NCBI RefSeq assembly: GCF_030161375.1
Contig: NZ_BSSQ01000014.1
Coordinates: 446,628-510,627 of the forward strand
DNA from: Paenibacillus glycanilyticus
GTDB lineage: Bacteria; Bacillota; Bacilli; Paenibacillales; Paenibacillaceae
Length of the DNA: 64,000 bases
Direction: 5' to 3'
Shown here: positions 16,180 to 24,925 of the stretch, piece after piece
Position numbering within the stretch: position 1 is the first letter of the stretch
Layout of the letters: every line of letters starts with the position of its first letter
The notes under the pieces: generated by a model
What the model saw: only the letters and a program-made list of their open reading frames with translations
Told to the model about the DNA's origin: nothing
Databases searched by the model: none
Translations under genes and position numbers: made by a program

Positions 16180-17658
16180 ATGAAAGCCATAATCGTCATG
16201 TTCGATTCATTGAACCGCCATATGTTGCCTCCCTACGGGGGGAAGGATGTTCACGCGCCAAACTTTAGCAGGCTTGCGGACAGAAGCGTAACCTTCGACA
16301 ACAACTGGGTAGGCAGCATGCCATGCATGCCGGCAAGAAGAGATTTGCTCACCGGCCGCCATAACTTCCTGCACCGAAGCTGGGGGCCGCTGGAGCCTTT
16401 CGACGATTCGTTGCCCGCATTGCTTCGGCAACATGGGGTTTATTCGCATTTGGTCAGCGACCACTACCATTACTGGGAAGCAGGCGGTGCCACCTACCAT
16501 ACCCAATACACGACCTGGGACAACGTGCGGGGGCAGGAAGGCGATCCATGGAAAGGCCATGTCGCCAATCCCGAAATTCCGGAGCATGTTCATCAATACG
16601 AAGGGTATCGCGGATGGCTGTTCCGGCAGGATTGGATTAACCGGCAATCTATGAGCACGGAGGCCGACCATTCGCAGTCGCAGACCTTCGAGAAGGGGCT
16701 GGAATTTATGCGGACCAACCGGAGTGAAGACCGTTGGCTGCTTCAGATTGAAGCCTTTGATCCGCATGAGCCTTTTTTTGCGCCGCAGGCTTACCGGGAT
16801 CTGTATCCCCATGAATATAACGGCAAGCCCTTCGACTGGCCTAATTATGCTAAGGTACGGGAAACTAGACAGGAAATCGAGCATTGCCGCTTCGAATATT
16901 CCTCGCTGCTCAGCATGTGCGACGCATCGCTTGGCAAGGTGCTGGACGCGATGGACGAATATGATCTGTGGAAGGATACGATGCTGATCGTCACGACGGA
17001 TCATGGCCTGCTCCTCGGCGAGCATGACTGGTGGGGCAAAAGCATGATGCCCTTCTACAACGAAATCGCCCGCACGCCGTTATTTCTATGGGATCCGCGT
17101 TCCGGCGACCGCGGCTCAAGATGCGGTCAATTAACGCAGATGATTGATCTTGCCCCAACGCTGCTCGAGCTGTTTGGCGTTCCGGCTACGCCGGATATGA
17201 TCGGCATTCCGCTAACGGAGGCGCTTAAGGCGGACGCCGATGGAGGACGCAGTCGCGAAGCCGTGCTGTTTGGCATACACGGCGCTCACGTTAACTGCAC
17301 CGACGGGCAATACGTATATATGCGCGCACCCGTGCATCCGGACAATTCGCCTTTATACAACTACACCTTGATGCCTACGCACATGGCTTCGTTATTCTCC
17401 GTAGAAGAGCTGCGCGGCATGGAATTGGCCAAGCCCTTCCCGTTTACGAAAGGCGTAAGCACGCTCAAGATCAAAGCGGACAGCTTTGTTCCCGCCCATC
17501 GGATGGGGACGCTGCTCTATGACACGGTTAGTGATCCGGGGCAGTTGCAGCCGCTGGATGACGAAGACGCCGAGAACCGGATGAAGAAGCTGCTCGTATC
17601 GCTTATGAAGGCAAGCGATGCGCCGCCGGAGCAATATGAGCGTCTTGGCTTGGCTTAA
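16180..17658 (+). CDS. Sulfatase (formylglycine-type)
   Basis: A 492-residue alkaline-phosphatase-superfamily sulfatase. The modification motif is C49-M-P-A-R-R-D-L-L-T-G, the CxPxR...LTG pattern in which the Cys becomes formylglycine. D9 in VMFDSLNRH is a metal ligand position, and TTDHGLLLGEHDWWGKS is the conserved DH metal/catalytic segment. No signal peptide is seen, so the enzyme appears cytoplasmic. The start at 16180 has AAAGGAG upstream; the longer ORF from 16111 overlaps the previous gene's terminator region. Substrate is unknown; the nearby carbohydrate genes make a sulfated sugar conceivable, but the genes converge and are not one operon. No anaerobic or aerobic maturase is encoded in the window. 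Confidence 0.9.
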   Translation: MKAIIVMFDSLNRHMLPPYGGKDVHAPNFSRLADRSVTFDNNWVGSMPCMPARRDLLTGRHNFLHRSWGPLEPFDDSLPALLRQHGVYSHLVSDHYHYWEAGGATYHTQYTTWDNVRGQEGDPWKGHVANPEIPEHVHQYEGYRGWLFRQDWINRQSMSTEADHSQSQTFEKGLEFMRTNRSEDRWLLQIEAFDPHEPFFAPQAYRDLYPHEYNGKPFDWPNYAKVRETRQEIEHCRFEYSSLLSMCDASLGKVLDAMDEYDLWKDTMLIVTTDHGLLLGEHDWWGKSMMPFYNEIARTPLFLWDPRSGDRGSRCGQLTQMIDLAPTLLELFGVPATPDMIGIPLTEALKADADGGRSREAVLFGIHGAHVNCTDGQYVYMRAPVHPDNSPLYNYTLMPTHMASLFSVEELRGMELAKPFPFTKGVSTLKIKADSFVPAHRMGTLLYDTVSDPGQLQPLDDEDAENRMKKLLVSLMKASDAPPEQYERLGLA

Positions 17659-17684
17659 CGAAGCCGGCAAACCTCCCTCGGGAA

Positions 17685-19298
17685 TCAGTTATCCGGATCC
17701 GGTGAATAGCCGTAATCCCGGTATTCCTGCGGAGTGACGCCTACCAGCTTCTTGAACAGGTAAGTAAAATACGCGGTTGTCTGAATGCCTACCTGTTCGG
17801 CGACCTCGTAAACTTTAATACTGGGGTCCTGCAGCAGCTTCCTGGCCCGCTCAATTCGGGTATCCTGAACAAACTCCGAGATCGTCCGGCCCATTTCCCG
17901 CTTGAACAGCACGCTAAGATAGCTGGCGTTCAAGTTGAAATGCTCCGCCAATTGCTTCACCGTCCAATGCTCGTGAAGCCGCTCCTCGATGAACAGGGAT
18001 ACTCGCCGGATCAGGTTATGCTGCTGATTCAGCTGCGCCTTCTGCTCTGTATCCATGTACCGCTGCACGTAACCGGCCAGCAGCTCCGCTAGCTGAAAGG
18101 CGCTGCCGCAATCGAGCATTTGCCGCCAGAGCAGTATGTTCCCTTCGCTATCGGGCTCGTTCTTCCACTTCAAATGGCGGATCAGCTCTCCAAGGAAGCT
18201 CATGGCGAAGGCTTGCGCATAAGAGAAAGAAGCATTGCCGGTCGAGAGCAGCGCATCCTTGATCTTGTTCATGTATTCAGCGACCTGCTCCGCGTCTCCG
18301 GAATCCAGCCGCTTAAGCAAGCCCGGAATAAATTCGTCATGCATCCGGTAGGCCGCGAATTCGCCCGGCTCTAATTCGTTCCCGCGTACGATCTGCCCGT
18401 CGGCAAGCAGCCTCGCCTTGGTCATGCTGAACCGTATTTCCCGGTATAATAGCGGCGCATCTTCCCATGCGGAGCCTTCTCTGCTGCAGCCAATCGTCAC
18501 GCTTGCCCCGTATTGCTCCCTCATGATGGATTGTATGAATCGATATTGCTTCTCTGCCTTGGCGCGGGCTGCCGGAGCCGGGTTGACGTGAAGCGCGACA
18601 AATTCGTCAAACGAAGCTTGCGCAAGCCAGATGGAATCGTCTTGGGAGAAAGCAATCTCCACCGTTTTCTTAAAGCTGCTTCCGAGCAGCATTCGCTGCT
18701 TCGCCTCCTGCACCGAAGAGGGATTACGATCCAGGCCAAGCACGATAATCTGGTATCCGGGATCCAGCTCAGGCAGCGTCAGCAGTCCGTCCCACGATGC
18801 AAGAAGCTCATCGACGGGAAGGGATTCGGCAATCAGGTCGTCTACGAATCTCTCCTTGATAAGCTTGACGCTGTCCGACACTTTCTTCTCAAGCTCCCGG
18901 GTCTGCTCCACGACTTCCTTCCGCATCTCAATGGCACTCCGGAAGCTTTGTAGCCGCGAAGTTACCTCTTCAATCTTGAGCGGCTTCAGCACATAAGCCT
19001 GCGCGCCGACATGGATCGCATCCTGGACGAATTCGAATTCGTTGTAGCCGCTAATCATCAAAATCTGAATATGGGGATGCAGCCGCTTGGCTTCCGCAGC
19101 AAGCTCGATCCCCGTCATGCCGGGCATGGAAACATCCGAGATCAACACGTCAAATTCCGAGTCTAGAAGAATCTCTATCGCTTCTTCTCCCGATTCTGCC
19201 GTCCGAGGGACCGCATAGCCAAGCTCTTCCCATTCGATATATCGGACGAGTCCCTGCACATGCGATATTTCATCATCCACAATAAGTACGTTCAGCAT
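17685..19298 (-). CDS. YesN/AraC-type response regulator
   Basis: A 537-residue two-component response regulator. The N-terminal receiver domain has LIVDDE at residues 4-9 and the phospho-acceptor Asp in DVLISDVSMPGMTG. The middle part is a poorly conserved linker. The C-terminal AraC domain (about residues 435-535) shows two helix-turn-helix units (WTVKQLAEHFNLNASYLSVL and VYEVAEQVGIQTTAYFTYLF). It follows its histidine kinase by 2 bases. The pair presumably senses an extracellular sugar through the ABC importer encoded upstream and activates that operon and the beta-mannosidase. Confidence 0.93.
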   Translation of the reverse strand: MLNVLIVDDEISHVQGLVRYIEWEELGYAVPRTAESGEEAIEILLDSEFDVLISDVSMPGMTGIELAAEAKRLHPHIQILMISGYNEFEFVQDAIHVGAQAYVLKPLKIEEVTSRLQSFRSAIEMRKEVVEQTRELEKKVSDSVKLIKERFVDDLIAESLPVDELLASWDGLLTLPELDPGYQIIVLGLDRNPSSVQEAKQRMLLGSSFKKTVEIAFSQDDSIWLAQASFDEFVALHVNPAPAARAKAEKQYRFIQSIMREQYGASVTIGCSREGSAWEDAPLLYREIRFSMTKARLLADGQIVRGNELEPGEFAAYRMHDEFIPGLLKRLDSGDAEQVAEYMNKIKDALLSTGNASFSYAQAFAMSFLGELIRHLKWKNEPDSEGNILLWRQMLDCGSAFQLAELLAGYVQRYMDTEQKAQLNQQHNLIRRVSLFIEERLHEHWTVKQLAEHFNLNASYLSVLFKREMGRTISEFVQDTRIERARKLLQDPSIKVYEVAEQVGIQTTAYFTYLFKKLVGVTPQEYRDYGYSPDPDN

Positions 19299-19300
19299 CT

Positions 19301-21100
19301 TTATCGCCCCTTCTTAATGGCTGGCTGGGCCTGGCAGGCCGGAAAATCAATCGTAACCAGCGTCCATGCCCCCAAAGCGCTTTCGATTGTATAACGGGCA
19401 TCTTCGCCAAAATAAATTGCGAGCCGCTCCTTAATATTGGTAGAGCCAAAGCCGTTGCCTTTCCCCTCATATACGCCATTGGCCAGTTGCCTGATCGTAT
19501 CCCCGGAAATGCCCTGTCCGTTGTCGAACACCGACATAACGACCCGGTCGTCCCTTCTCTCTATGGAGATACGGATGAAGGCGTCCGGCTTGCGGACTAT
19601 TGCCCCATGCTGATAGCAGTTCTCCACAACCGGCTGCAGCACCGTCTTGATCGTATACAAATCAAGCGCAGATTCGTCGATATCCCATTCAAGCCGGACT
19701 TTGCCCGGATAGCGGAATTGGCAGATTTCCAGGTAAGCCTTCACATGCTCTACCTCATCCCTGATTCGGATAACGCTAATCTGATTGTTCAGCGTCAGCC
19801 GGTAGAAGGTCGTTAGCGCGTCGATAATCTGAATTTGCTCCTGATCCTTGGCATCCATGGCTCGCCAGCGGAGCAGTCCCAGCGAATTATAGATAAAATG
19901 GGGATTAATCTGCGCCTGCAAAGCCCTGAAAGCCTGCTCCTTCTCCTGCAAACCGGCTTGCGTAATGTCTTCGACGAGTTTGCCTAGACGTTCGGACATC
20001 AGGTTAAACCTATTTTCCAGGTCGCCTAGTTCGTCCTGCTCGCTGTACCGGATAGCCGCTTCGAATTCCCCTCGCGACAGATCGCCCATTCGGTTGCCAA
20101 GCTTGCGGATCCGCCGAACGATATTTTGCACGACGGTCATCATCAGCGATATGGAGAGCAGCAGGAAGAAGATCGTAATTCCGGCAATTAGAAGCAGAAT
20201 CCTACGGTCCTGCGTGCTGAGCTGCCTCATCGCGGTAGAGGATACAACGCTCCACCCGGAAGACAGCGGCTTGACAAGGAGCAGCTCTTTGCTATTCGTT
20301 AGATCCAGCCAATGGGCCGAATCGTTGATATTGTCCTCCGCGAGTTCCACTTGCCACTCGCTTATCGCAAGCTTCTTCCCGATCTGCTCCCGGTCGGTCG
20401 ATGCCAGGATGCTCCGGTCGTTATCCACGATGAACAGGCTTCCCTTATCGTTAAAGGGACGGTCGACCCGCTCTCCGAATACAGCGTCATAATCCAGCAA
20501 GATATATACAAGACCGAGCGGAGTTCCCGTCCTGTCTACAATCTTGTGCGTGATAACGACACGGTCCGGGCTGCCCGGCACGTTGCTCCATTTGAGCGGC
20601 TCCGATGCCGCCATGGTATCCCGATACCAAGTGCTTTCCGTTTGGCCCGCAATGATTCTCGATTCCGGGCGCCATAACAGCTGACCGTCCTGCACTAGCG
20701 TGTCATTCGTATGATAAATGCGGAAATCCAAGATGCCCGGCAAATATTTGCCCGTAAGCAGGAAGGTACGGTCCGCGTAATTGACCGTATCCACCACTTC
20801 GGCCATATCGTCGTAATGTCTGGAGAGCCGGGCTATCAGTTCGCCGTCTGTCGCCGTTCGAACGGCCAGCAGATCGTAATTTCGTTTGCTGAAATCGGTA
20901 ATCTGAGCCGTCTGCAGGACTGTCTCGTCCACGGCGGACAAATAGCTGTTGTGAAAGCCCCGGGCGACCAGAAACGCGGAACCGCTTCCGAGCAGCAGTG
21001 TTGGCAACAGCAGGATGAGTACGTATAAGGACAAAATTTTGCCGCGGAGACTCATGCCGCGGGTAAATCGGATGATCCATCGAGAGAGAGGGATACGCAA
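19301..21100 (-). CDS. YesM-type sensor histidine kinase
   Basis: About 600 residues: an N-terminal membrane helix (ILSLYVLILLLPTLLLGSG), a long extracytoplasmic sensor region, a second helix (ILLLIAGITIFFLLLSISLM), a HAMP domain, and a His_kinase/HATPase unit with QINPHFIYNSL (phospho-acceptor His) and the nucleotide-binding DNGQGISG. The start is taken as the TTG at 21100, preceded by GGAAAGGAG. An in-frame ORF reaching 21253 is rejected because it would run into the end of the solute-binding protein gene. Paired with the response regulator directly downstream. Confidence 0.88.
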   Translation of the reverse strand: MRIPLSRWIIRFTRGMSLRGKILSLYVLILLLPTLLLGSGSAFLVARGFHNSYLSAVDETVLQTAQITDFSKRNYDLLAVRTATDGELIARLSRHYDDMAEVVDTVNYADRTFLLTGKYLPGILDFRIYHTNDTLVQDGQLLWRPESRIIAGQTESTWYRDTMAASEPLKWSNVPGSPDRVVITHKIVDRTGTPLGLVYILLDYDAVFGERVDRPFNDKGSLFIVDNDRSILASTDREQIGKKLAISEWQVELAEDNINDSAHWLDLTNSKELLLVKPLSSGWSVVSSTAMRQLSTQDRRILLLIAGITIFFLLLSISLMMTVVQNIVRRIRKLGNRMGDLSRGEFEAAIRYSEQDELGDLENRFNLMSERLGKLVEDITQAGLQEKEQAFRALQAQINPHFIYNSLGLLRWRAMDAKDQEQIQIIDALTTFYRLTLNNQISVIRIRDEVEHVKAYLEICQFRYPGKVRLEWDIDESALDLYTIKTVLQPVVENCYQHGAIVRKPDAFIRISIERRDDRVVMSVFDNGQGISGDTIRQLANGVYEGKGNGFGSTNIKERLAIYFGEDARYTIESALGAWTLVTIDFPACQAQPAIKKGR

Positions 21101-21144
21101 GTTGACCCGCTCCTTTCCTGATAAACGCCCAGCCGCAGCCGACG

Positions 21145-21175
21145 GAAGGGAAGCCGGCATCTCCGGCTTCCCTTC
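21145..21175 (-). other. Stem-loop between solute-binding protein and kinase genes
   Basis: GAAGGGAAGCCGG / CCGGCTTCCCTTC, a perfect 13-bp stem with a 5-base loop and no T-run. It probably protects or processes the transporter mRNA and lowers expression of the downstream kinase, rather than acting as a full terminator. Confidence 0.7.
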
Positions 21176-21209
21176 TCTCACGGCTTGAGTTGCGCCGTAT
21201 ATATGTTTT

Positions 21210-22904
21210 TTATGCTCCCGGGAATTGCTTAGCCAGCAGCTGATGCCATTCATCCTTCAGTTCGCTCCAATGCGCGCGTTTCTCAAGCGCCGACTGGAAT
21301 TCAGTCCATGCCGCTTCGAAGGCTTTGTCATCCTTGGCCATCATCAGCTTCGCTTTGTATTCTTTCCTCACGTTTTCCAGCTCGGGCGAATATTTCTCCC
21401 ACAGGCTGCCCGGTTCGGATTTGACCAAGTCATACTTTTCCGCGACCCGAATGGCTCCCATTTTGCTGATCGCGTTAGTGAAATCGATAGTCTTCTGGCG
21501 TCCCGCTACAGAATCGGTAGCTTCGTAATTCCACCATGGGTACCATTCGTTGCTGTACGAGGACGTCGCGTAAAGCTCAGGCGTTGTGCTTGCTTTCTTC
21601 GCCGCATCGCCGGAATCATGAAGCGCCGTGTAGTTCTCGTCGATATAATGCCATTTGCCGAGCGGCTTATCGACCCAATCCCAGAACGTGCCCGCAGGTC
21701 CTTCATTGACGACTTGCTGCATTTCCGGCTTAGGCGTAAGGGTATAATCGAAAAATTTGAGTATGGCGTCGAGATTTTTTGTATTTTTGCTAATATACAC
21801 GTCATCGCCCGGATTCGGATTGATGATGGAGTTAATGCCGACTTTGTCTACGCCAGCAACTTTAGGATACGGAACAGTCTGATAATACCAAGCCGGTGCG
21901 GTTGGTCCGTTCAGCACTTCCCACAGATGAGCATCCATGTTGAAGAATCCGCCAACGTTCATCGCCATGCGACCGGACTGGTTCTTTTCCTTGTAGCGTT
22001 CTTTTTTGTCCGTAATCGCTTCTTTGTCGATTAGTCCTTCGTTGTACATCTTGTTCATCCATTTGTAAGCTTCTTTGTATTGCGGATTATCATAGATGAA
22101 CTCGTAGTCGTCGCCCTTCTTCTCCACCGGAACGACGCCACCGCCGCTGGTCGATACGCCAAACGTGTTCAGGATCACGTTCTCGTCATTAGCATCCGAC
22201 AGGAAACCAAGCGGGATAAGCTTGTTGCCGGAGGCGTCCGTCTGCTGGCTTGCTGCCTTCAAATATTGCTCAACGCCTTCAATCGTAGCCAAATCCTCTT
22301 TCTTCATGCCTGCTTTCTCCAGGACGTCCTCTCGCACGAACCAGCCAAGCGATGCCCAGCCCGGCCATGGATCTTCCGGGTTCTGGTCATACCACGTCGG
22401 TATGGACCAGATATGTCCGTCCTTATCCTTCATCGCGTCCAAATATTGCTTCGGAACCGAAGCGAGTCCCGGATATTTGTCCGGCATGTCAAAGTACTGC
22501 TCGAGCGGTTGGATCGTGCCGGAACGGATCATGGACGAATTGATAACGTCGCTCCGCCCAAAGATTGCCGCATCGTCGAAGCCGCCGGTATTCAGCTTCA
22601 GGTTAAGCGCGGTTGAGGCATCGCCCTGCGTGGATTCTATCTGCACATCGACAAACGGTTCGTTCTCTCTCCAATATTTTTGCACCATGCTGTCGTTGTT
22701 GACGGTAGTCGTCCATCCAAGCCACAGACTGAACTTTCCTGCTTGCTGCTTGCCTCCATCGGCCGTCTGCCCGGTCTGTTCCGGATCCTGCGATGGCAAG
22801 TTCGCCGAGTTGCCGCCTCCGCCCGAGCAAGCGGTTAAGGCCAGCATAAGCGCGGCAAGCGCGCCGGCCGTGGTCGATTTCGCGTAAAATGCGCGACTTT
22901 TCAT
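21210..22904 (-). CDS. LplA-like extracellular solute-binding lipoprotein
   Basis: A 564-residue sugar-binding protein of the ABC importer. It begins with a lipoprotein signal peptide (GALAALMLALTACSGGG) in which the Cys is lipidated, followed by a Ser/Gly-rich spacer. The size and sequence fit the LplA/YtcQ branch of large Firmicute binding proteins that work with LplB- and LplC-like permeases. No ATPase gene is present; such importers in Bacillus and Paenibacillus share a housekeeping MsmX-type ATPase encoded elsewhere. The ligand cannot be read from sequence; the neighbouring beta-mannosidase suggests manno-oligosaccharides. Confidence 0.9.
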   Translation of the reverse strand: MKSRAFYAKSTTAGALAALMLALTACSGGGGNSANLPSQDPEQTGQTADGGKQQAGKFSLWLGWTTTVNNDSMVQKYWRENEPFVDVQIESTQGDASTALNLKLNTGGFDDAAIFGRSDVINSSMIRSGTIQPLEQYFDMPDKYPGLASVPKQYLDAMKDKDGHIWSIPTWYDQNPEDPWPGWASLGWFVREDVLEKAGMKKEDLATIEGVEQYLKAASQQTDASGNKLIPLGFLSDANDENVILNTFGVSTSGGGVVPVEKKGDDYEFIYDNPQYKEAYKWMNKMYNEGLIDKEAITDKKERYKEKNQSGRMAMNVGGFFNMDAHLWEVLNGPTAPAWYYQTVPYPKVAGVDKVGINSIINPNPGDDVYISKNTKNLDAILKFFDYTLTPKPEMQQVVNEGPAGTFWDWVDKPLGKWHYIDENYTALHDSGDAAKKASTTPELYATSSYSNEWYPWWNYEATDSVAGRQKTIDFTNAISKMGAIRVAEKYDLVKSEPGSLWEKYSPELENVRKEYKAKLMMAKDDKAFEAAWTEFQSALEKRAHWSELKDEWHQLLAKQFPGA

Positions 22905-22963
22905 GTTTTTTCCCCTCTCTGTCTGGCTATTTGGTATATGTGGTGAATCCTAATACCCGAGTC

Positions 22964-23863
22964 TTAACCTTTGACCGAACCAATAAGTACGCCTTTGACA
23001 AAAAATCTTTGAAGGAACGGATACACGCACAGAATCGGAATGGCGCTTACCATAACAGTTGCCATCTTGACGGACATCAGCGTCACCTGGGCGAGGTTTT
23101 GGCTGCCGCGCGCAAGTGCCTCCACGCTATTATTAGAGCCCATCACCACCGAGATATCCTGGGCGGAGAGCAGCTGCTGCAGAAACGTTTGAACCGGAAT
23201 CAGATTCTGGTCCGAGACGAAGAAGGCGCCTGCGAACCAATCATTCCAGTGCATAACGCCCGTGAAGAGACCAAGGGCCGCGAGCATCGGCTTGGATAAC
23301 GGAATGATAATCGAGAACAAGACTCTTGGCGGCTTGGCACCGTCCATCTCCGCCGATTCAATCAACGCTTCCGGCATGCCTTGGATAAACTTCAGCATGA
23401 CGAACATGTTCCAGGCCGAAAAAGCGCTTGGCAGAATGTATACCCAGAACGTATTGATGAGCGACAGATTAAACAGCTGGATATAGAACGGAATGAGACC
23501 TCCGCTGAACAGCATCGTGATCAGGACGATCGTCAGCAGCACCCTTCTCGCCGGCATCTGCCTGTAGGACAAGGCGAAGGCGGCAAGCAGTGTTACCAGA
23601 AGACCGCTTACTGTCCCAATGATTGTACGCAGAATCGTAATCAGGTAAGAGTGCTGAATAACCTTGTTGCCAAGCACGATATGGAAGTTGGACAACGTGA
23701 ATTGCCTCGGCCACAAATATACGCCACCCTTGGCGGCATCGCTTCCCGTGTTCAGGGAAATCGCCAGCATGTAAACGAAAGGATAGAGGACCGTCAGGCA
23801 GAGTAGCAGCAGGAGCACGGTAATAACCGCCTGTCCGAACTTTTCGCCGGTTGAACGTTTCAT
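22964..23863 (-). CDS. LplC-like sugar ABC permease
   Basis: A 299-residue membrane permease with about six helices. The cytoplasmic coupling loop EAX3GX9I-like motif is visible as ESAEMDGAKPPRVLFSIII. It is of the YtcP/LplC type. It follows the LplB-like permease with 3 bases between stop and start, and precedes the binding protein by 59 bases; all are one operon. Confidence 0.93.
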   Translation of the reverse strand: MKRSTGEKFGQAVITVLLLLLCLTVLYPFVYMLAISLNTGSDAAKGGVYLWPRQFTLSNFHIVLGNKVIQHSYLITILRTIIGTVSGLLVTLLAAFALSYRQMPARRVLLTIVLITMLFSGGLIPFYIQLFNLSLINTFWVYILPSAFSAWNMFVMLKFIQGMPEALIESAEMDGAKPPRVLFSIIIPLSKPMLAALGLFTGVMHWNDWFAGAFFVSDQNLIPVQTFLQQLLSAQDISVVMGSNNSVEALARGSQNLAQVTLMSVKMATVMVSAIPILCVYPFLQRFFVKGVLIGSVKG

Positions 23864-23866
23864 CGG

Positions 23867-24757
23867 TTACCAGAGCCCCTCTCCGTTGATTCTTCTGGAT
23901 ATCTGGTTCGTGCTGAGAACCAGCAGCAGACTAATAACCGAAGACAACAATCCTACTGCCGTGGCGCTGCCGAAATAGCCTTGCTGCAAACCGCTTCGGA
24001 GAATATAAGTATCCAGAACATCCGCAACAGGCTGGTTAGCAGGATTCATCAGCGGATAAATCTGGTCCATGCCGACCGCTATGAGACTTGGCATGCTAAG
24101 AATCAGGACGATGGAAATCGTCGGCAGGATACCCGGGAACGTAATGTGCCGAATTTGCGCCAGACGACCCGCTCCTTCTACCTTGGCTGCTTCGTAGAGC
24201 TGCGGATCGATGGACGTGATCGCGGCCAGATACAGAATCGTGTTCCAGCCAACCTCCTTCCACAATCCGCTGGCTACGATCATCGGTCTGAACCACTCGG
24301 TCGAGCCTAAGAAGAATACCGGATCCCCGCCGAGCGACACGATCAGCTGATTCACGAGACCATTGTCGAGAGTAAGCAGCGACTGCAGAATGTAAGCGAC
24401 TACAATCCAGGAGAAAAAATGGGGCAGATAACTGACCGATTGAACAAATCGTTTGTAGCCCCCATGGCTTACTTCATTAATCATCAAAGCCAGTATAATG
24501 GGTGCCGGAAAACCGAATACGAATTTAAGCAACGCGATGTACACGGTGTTCTTCACCACCAGCCAGAATTGGCTGTCTTGCAGGAACGCAAAGTTTTCGA
24601 AGCCGGTCCAAGGGCTGTTCCAAATCGTATAGCCGATATGGAAGTCTTTGAACGCGACCTGTATACCGGCCATCGGCACGTAGCTGAACAGCAGAAGCAG
24701 CACGACGGCCGGCATGATCATGATATATTGCCATTTGTATTTAAGTATGGCAGACAT
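23867..24757 (-). CDS. LplB-like sugar ABC permease
   Basis: A 296-residue permease with about six helices and the coupling-loop motif EAAKVEGAGRLAQIRHITFP. The start at 24757 is chosen because AGAGGTGA precedes it; ORFs from 24880 or 24781 would lack a ribosome site. It is the first gene of the permease-permease-binding protein-kinase-regulator operon. A TTGACA hexamer lies in the region upstream on the minus strand, but no matching -10 box is convincing, as expected for an activator-dependent promoter. Confidence 0.92.
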   Translation of the reverse strand: MSAILKYKWQYIMIMPAVVLLLLFSYVPMAGIQVAFKDFHIGYTIWNSPWTGFENFAFLQDSQFWLVVKNTVYIALLKFVFGFPAPIILALMINEVSHGGYKRFVQSVSYLPHFFSWIVVAYILQSLLTLDNGLVNQLIVSLGGDPVFFLGSTEWFRPMIVASGLWKEVGWNTILYLAAITSIDPQLYEAAKVEGAGRLAQIRHITFPGILPTISIVLILSMPSLIAVGMDQIYPLMNPANQPVADVLDTYILRSGLQQGYFGSATAVGLLSSVISLLLVLSTNQISRRINGEGLW

Positions 24758-24862
24758 CGTATCACCTCTTTCTAGCTTCATTGTACGGCAGCGCCGTCCT
24801 TTCGAACTACGCAACAACGATTGGTTTTTTATCGCTATGTTTGTCAATTTGATTGGCTGCCC

Positions 24863-24906
24863 CGAAGAAAAAGAACACACGCAAACGGCTATCGCCAGGC
24901 GTGTGT
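24863..24906 (-). terminator. Terminator of the beta-mannosidase gene
   Basis: ACACACGC / GCGTGTGT stem with a secondary GGC/GCC hairpin in the loop, followed on the minus strand by TTCTTTTTCTTC. Confidence 0.7.
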
Positions 24907-24925
24907 CCTCTTTTCCATGAAGAGC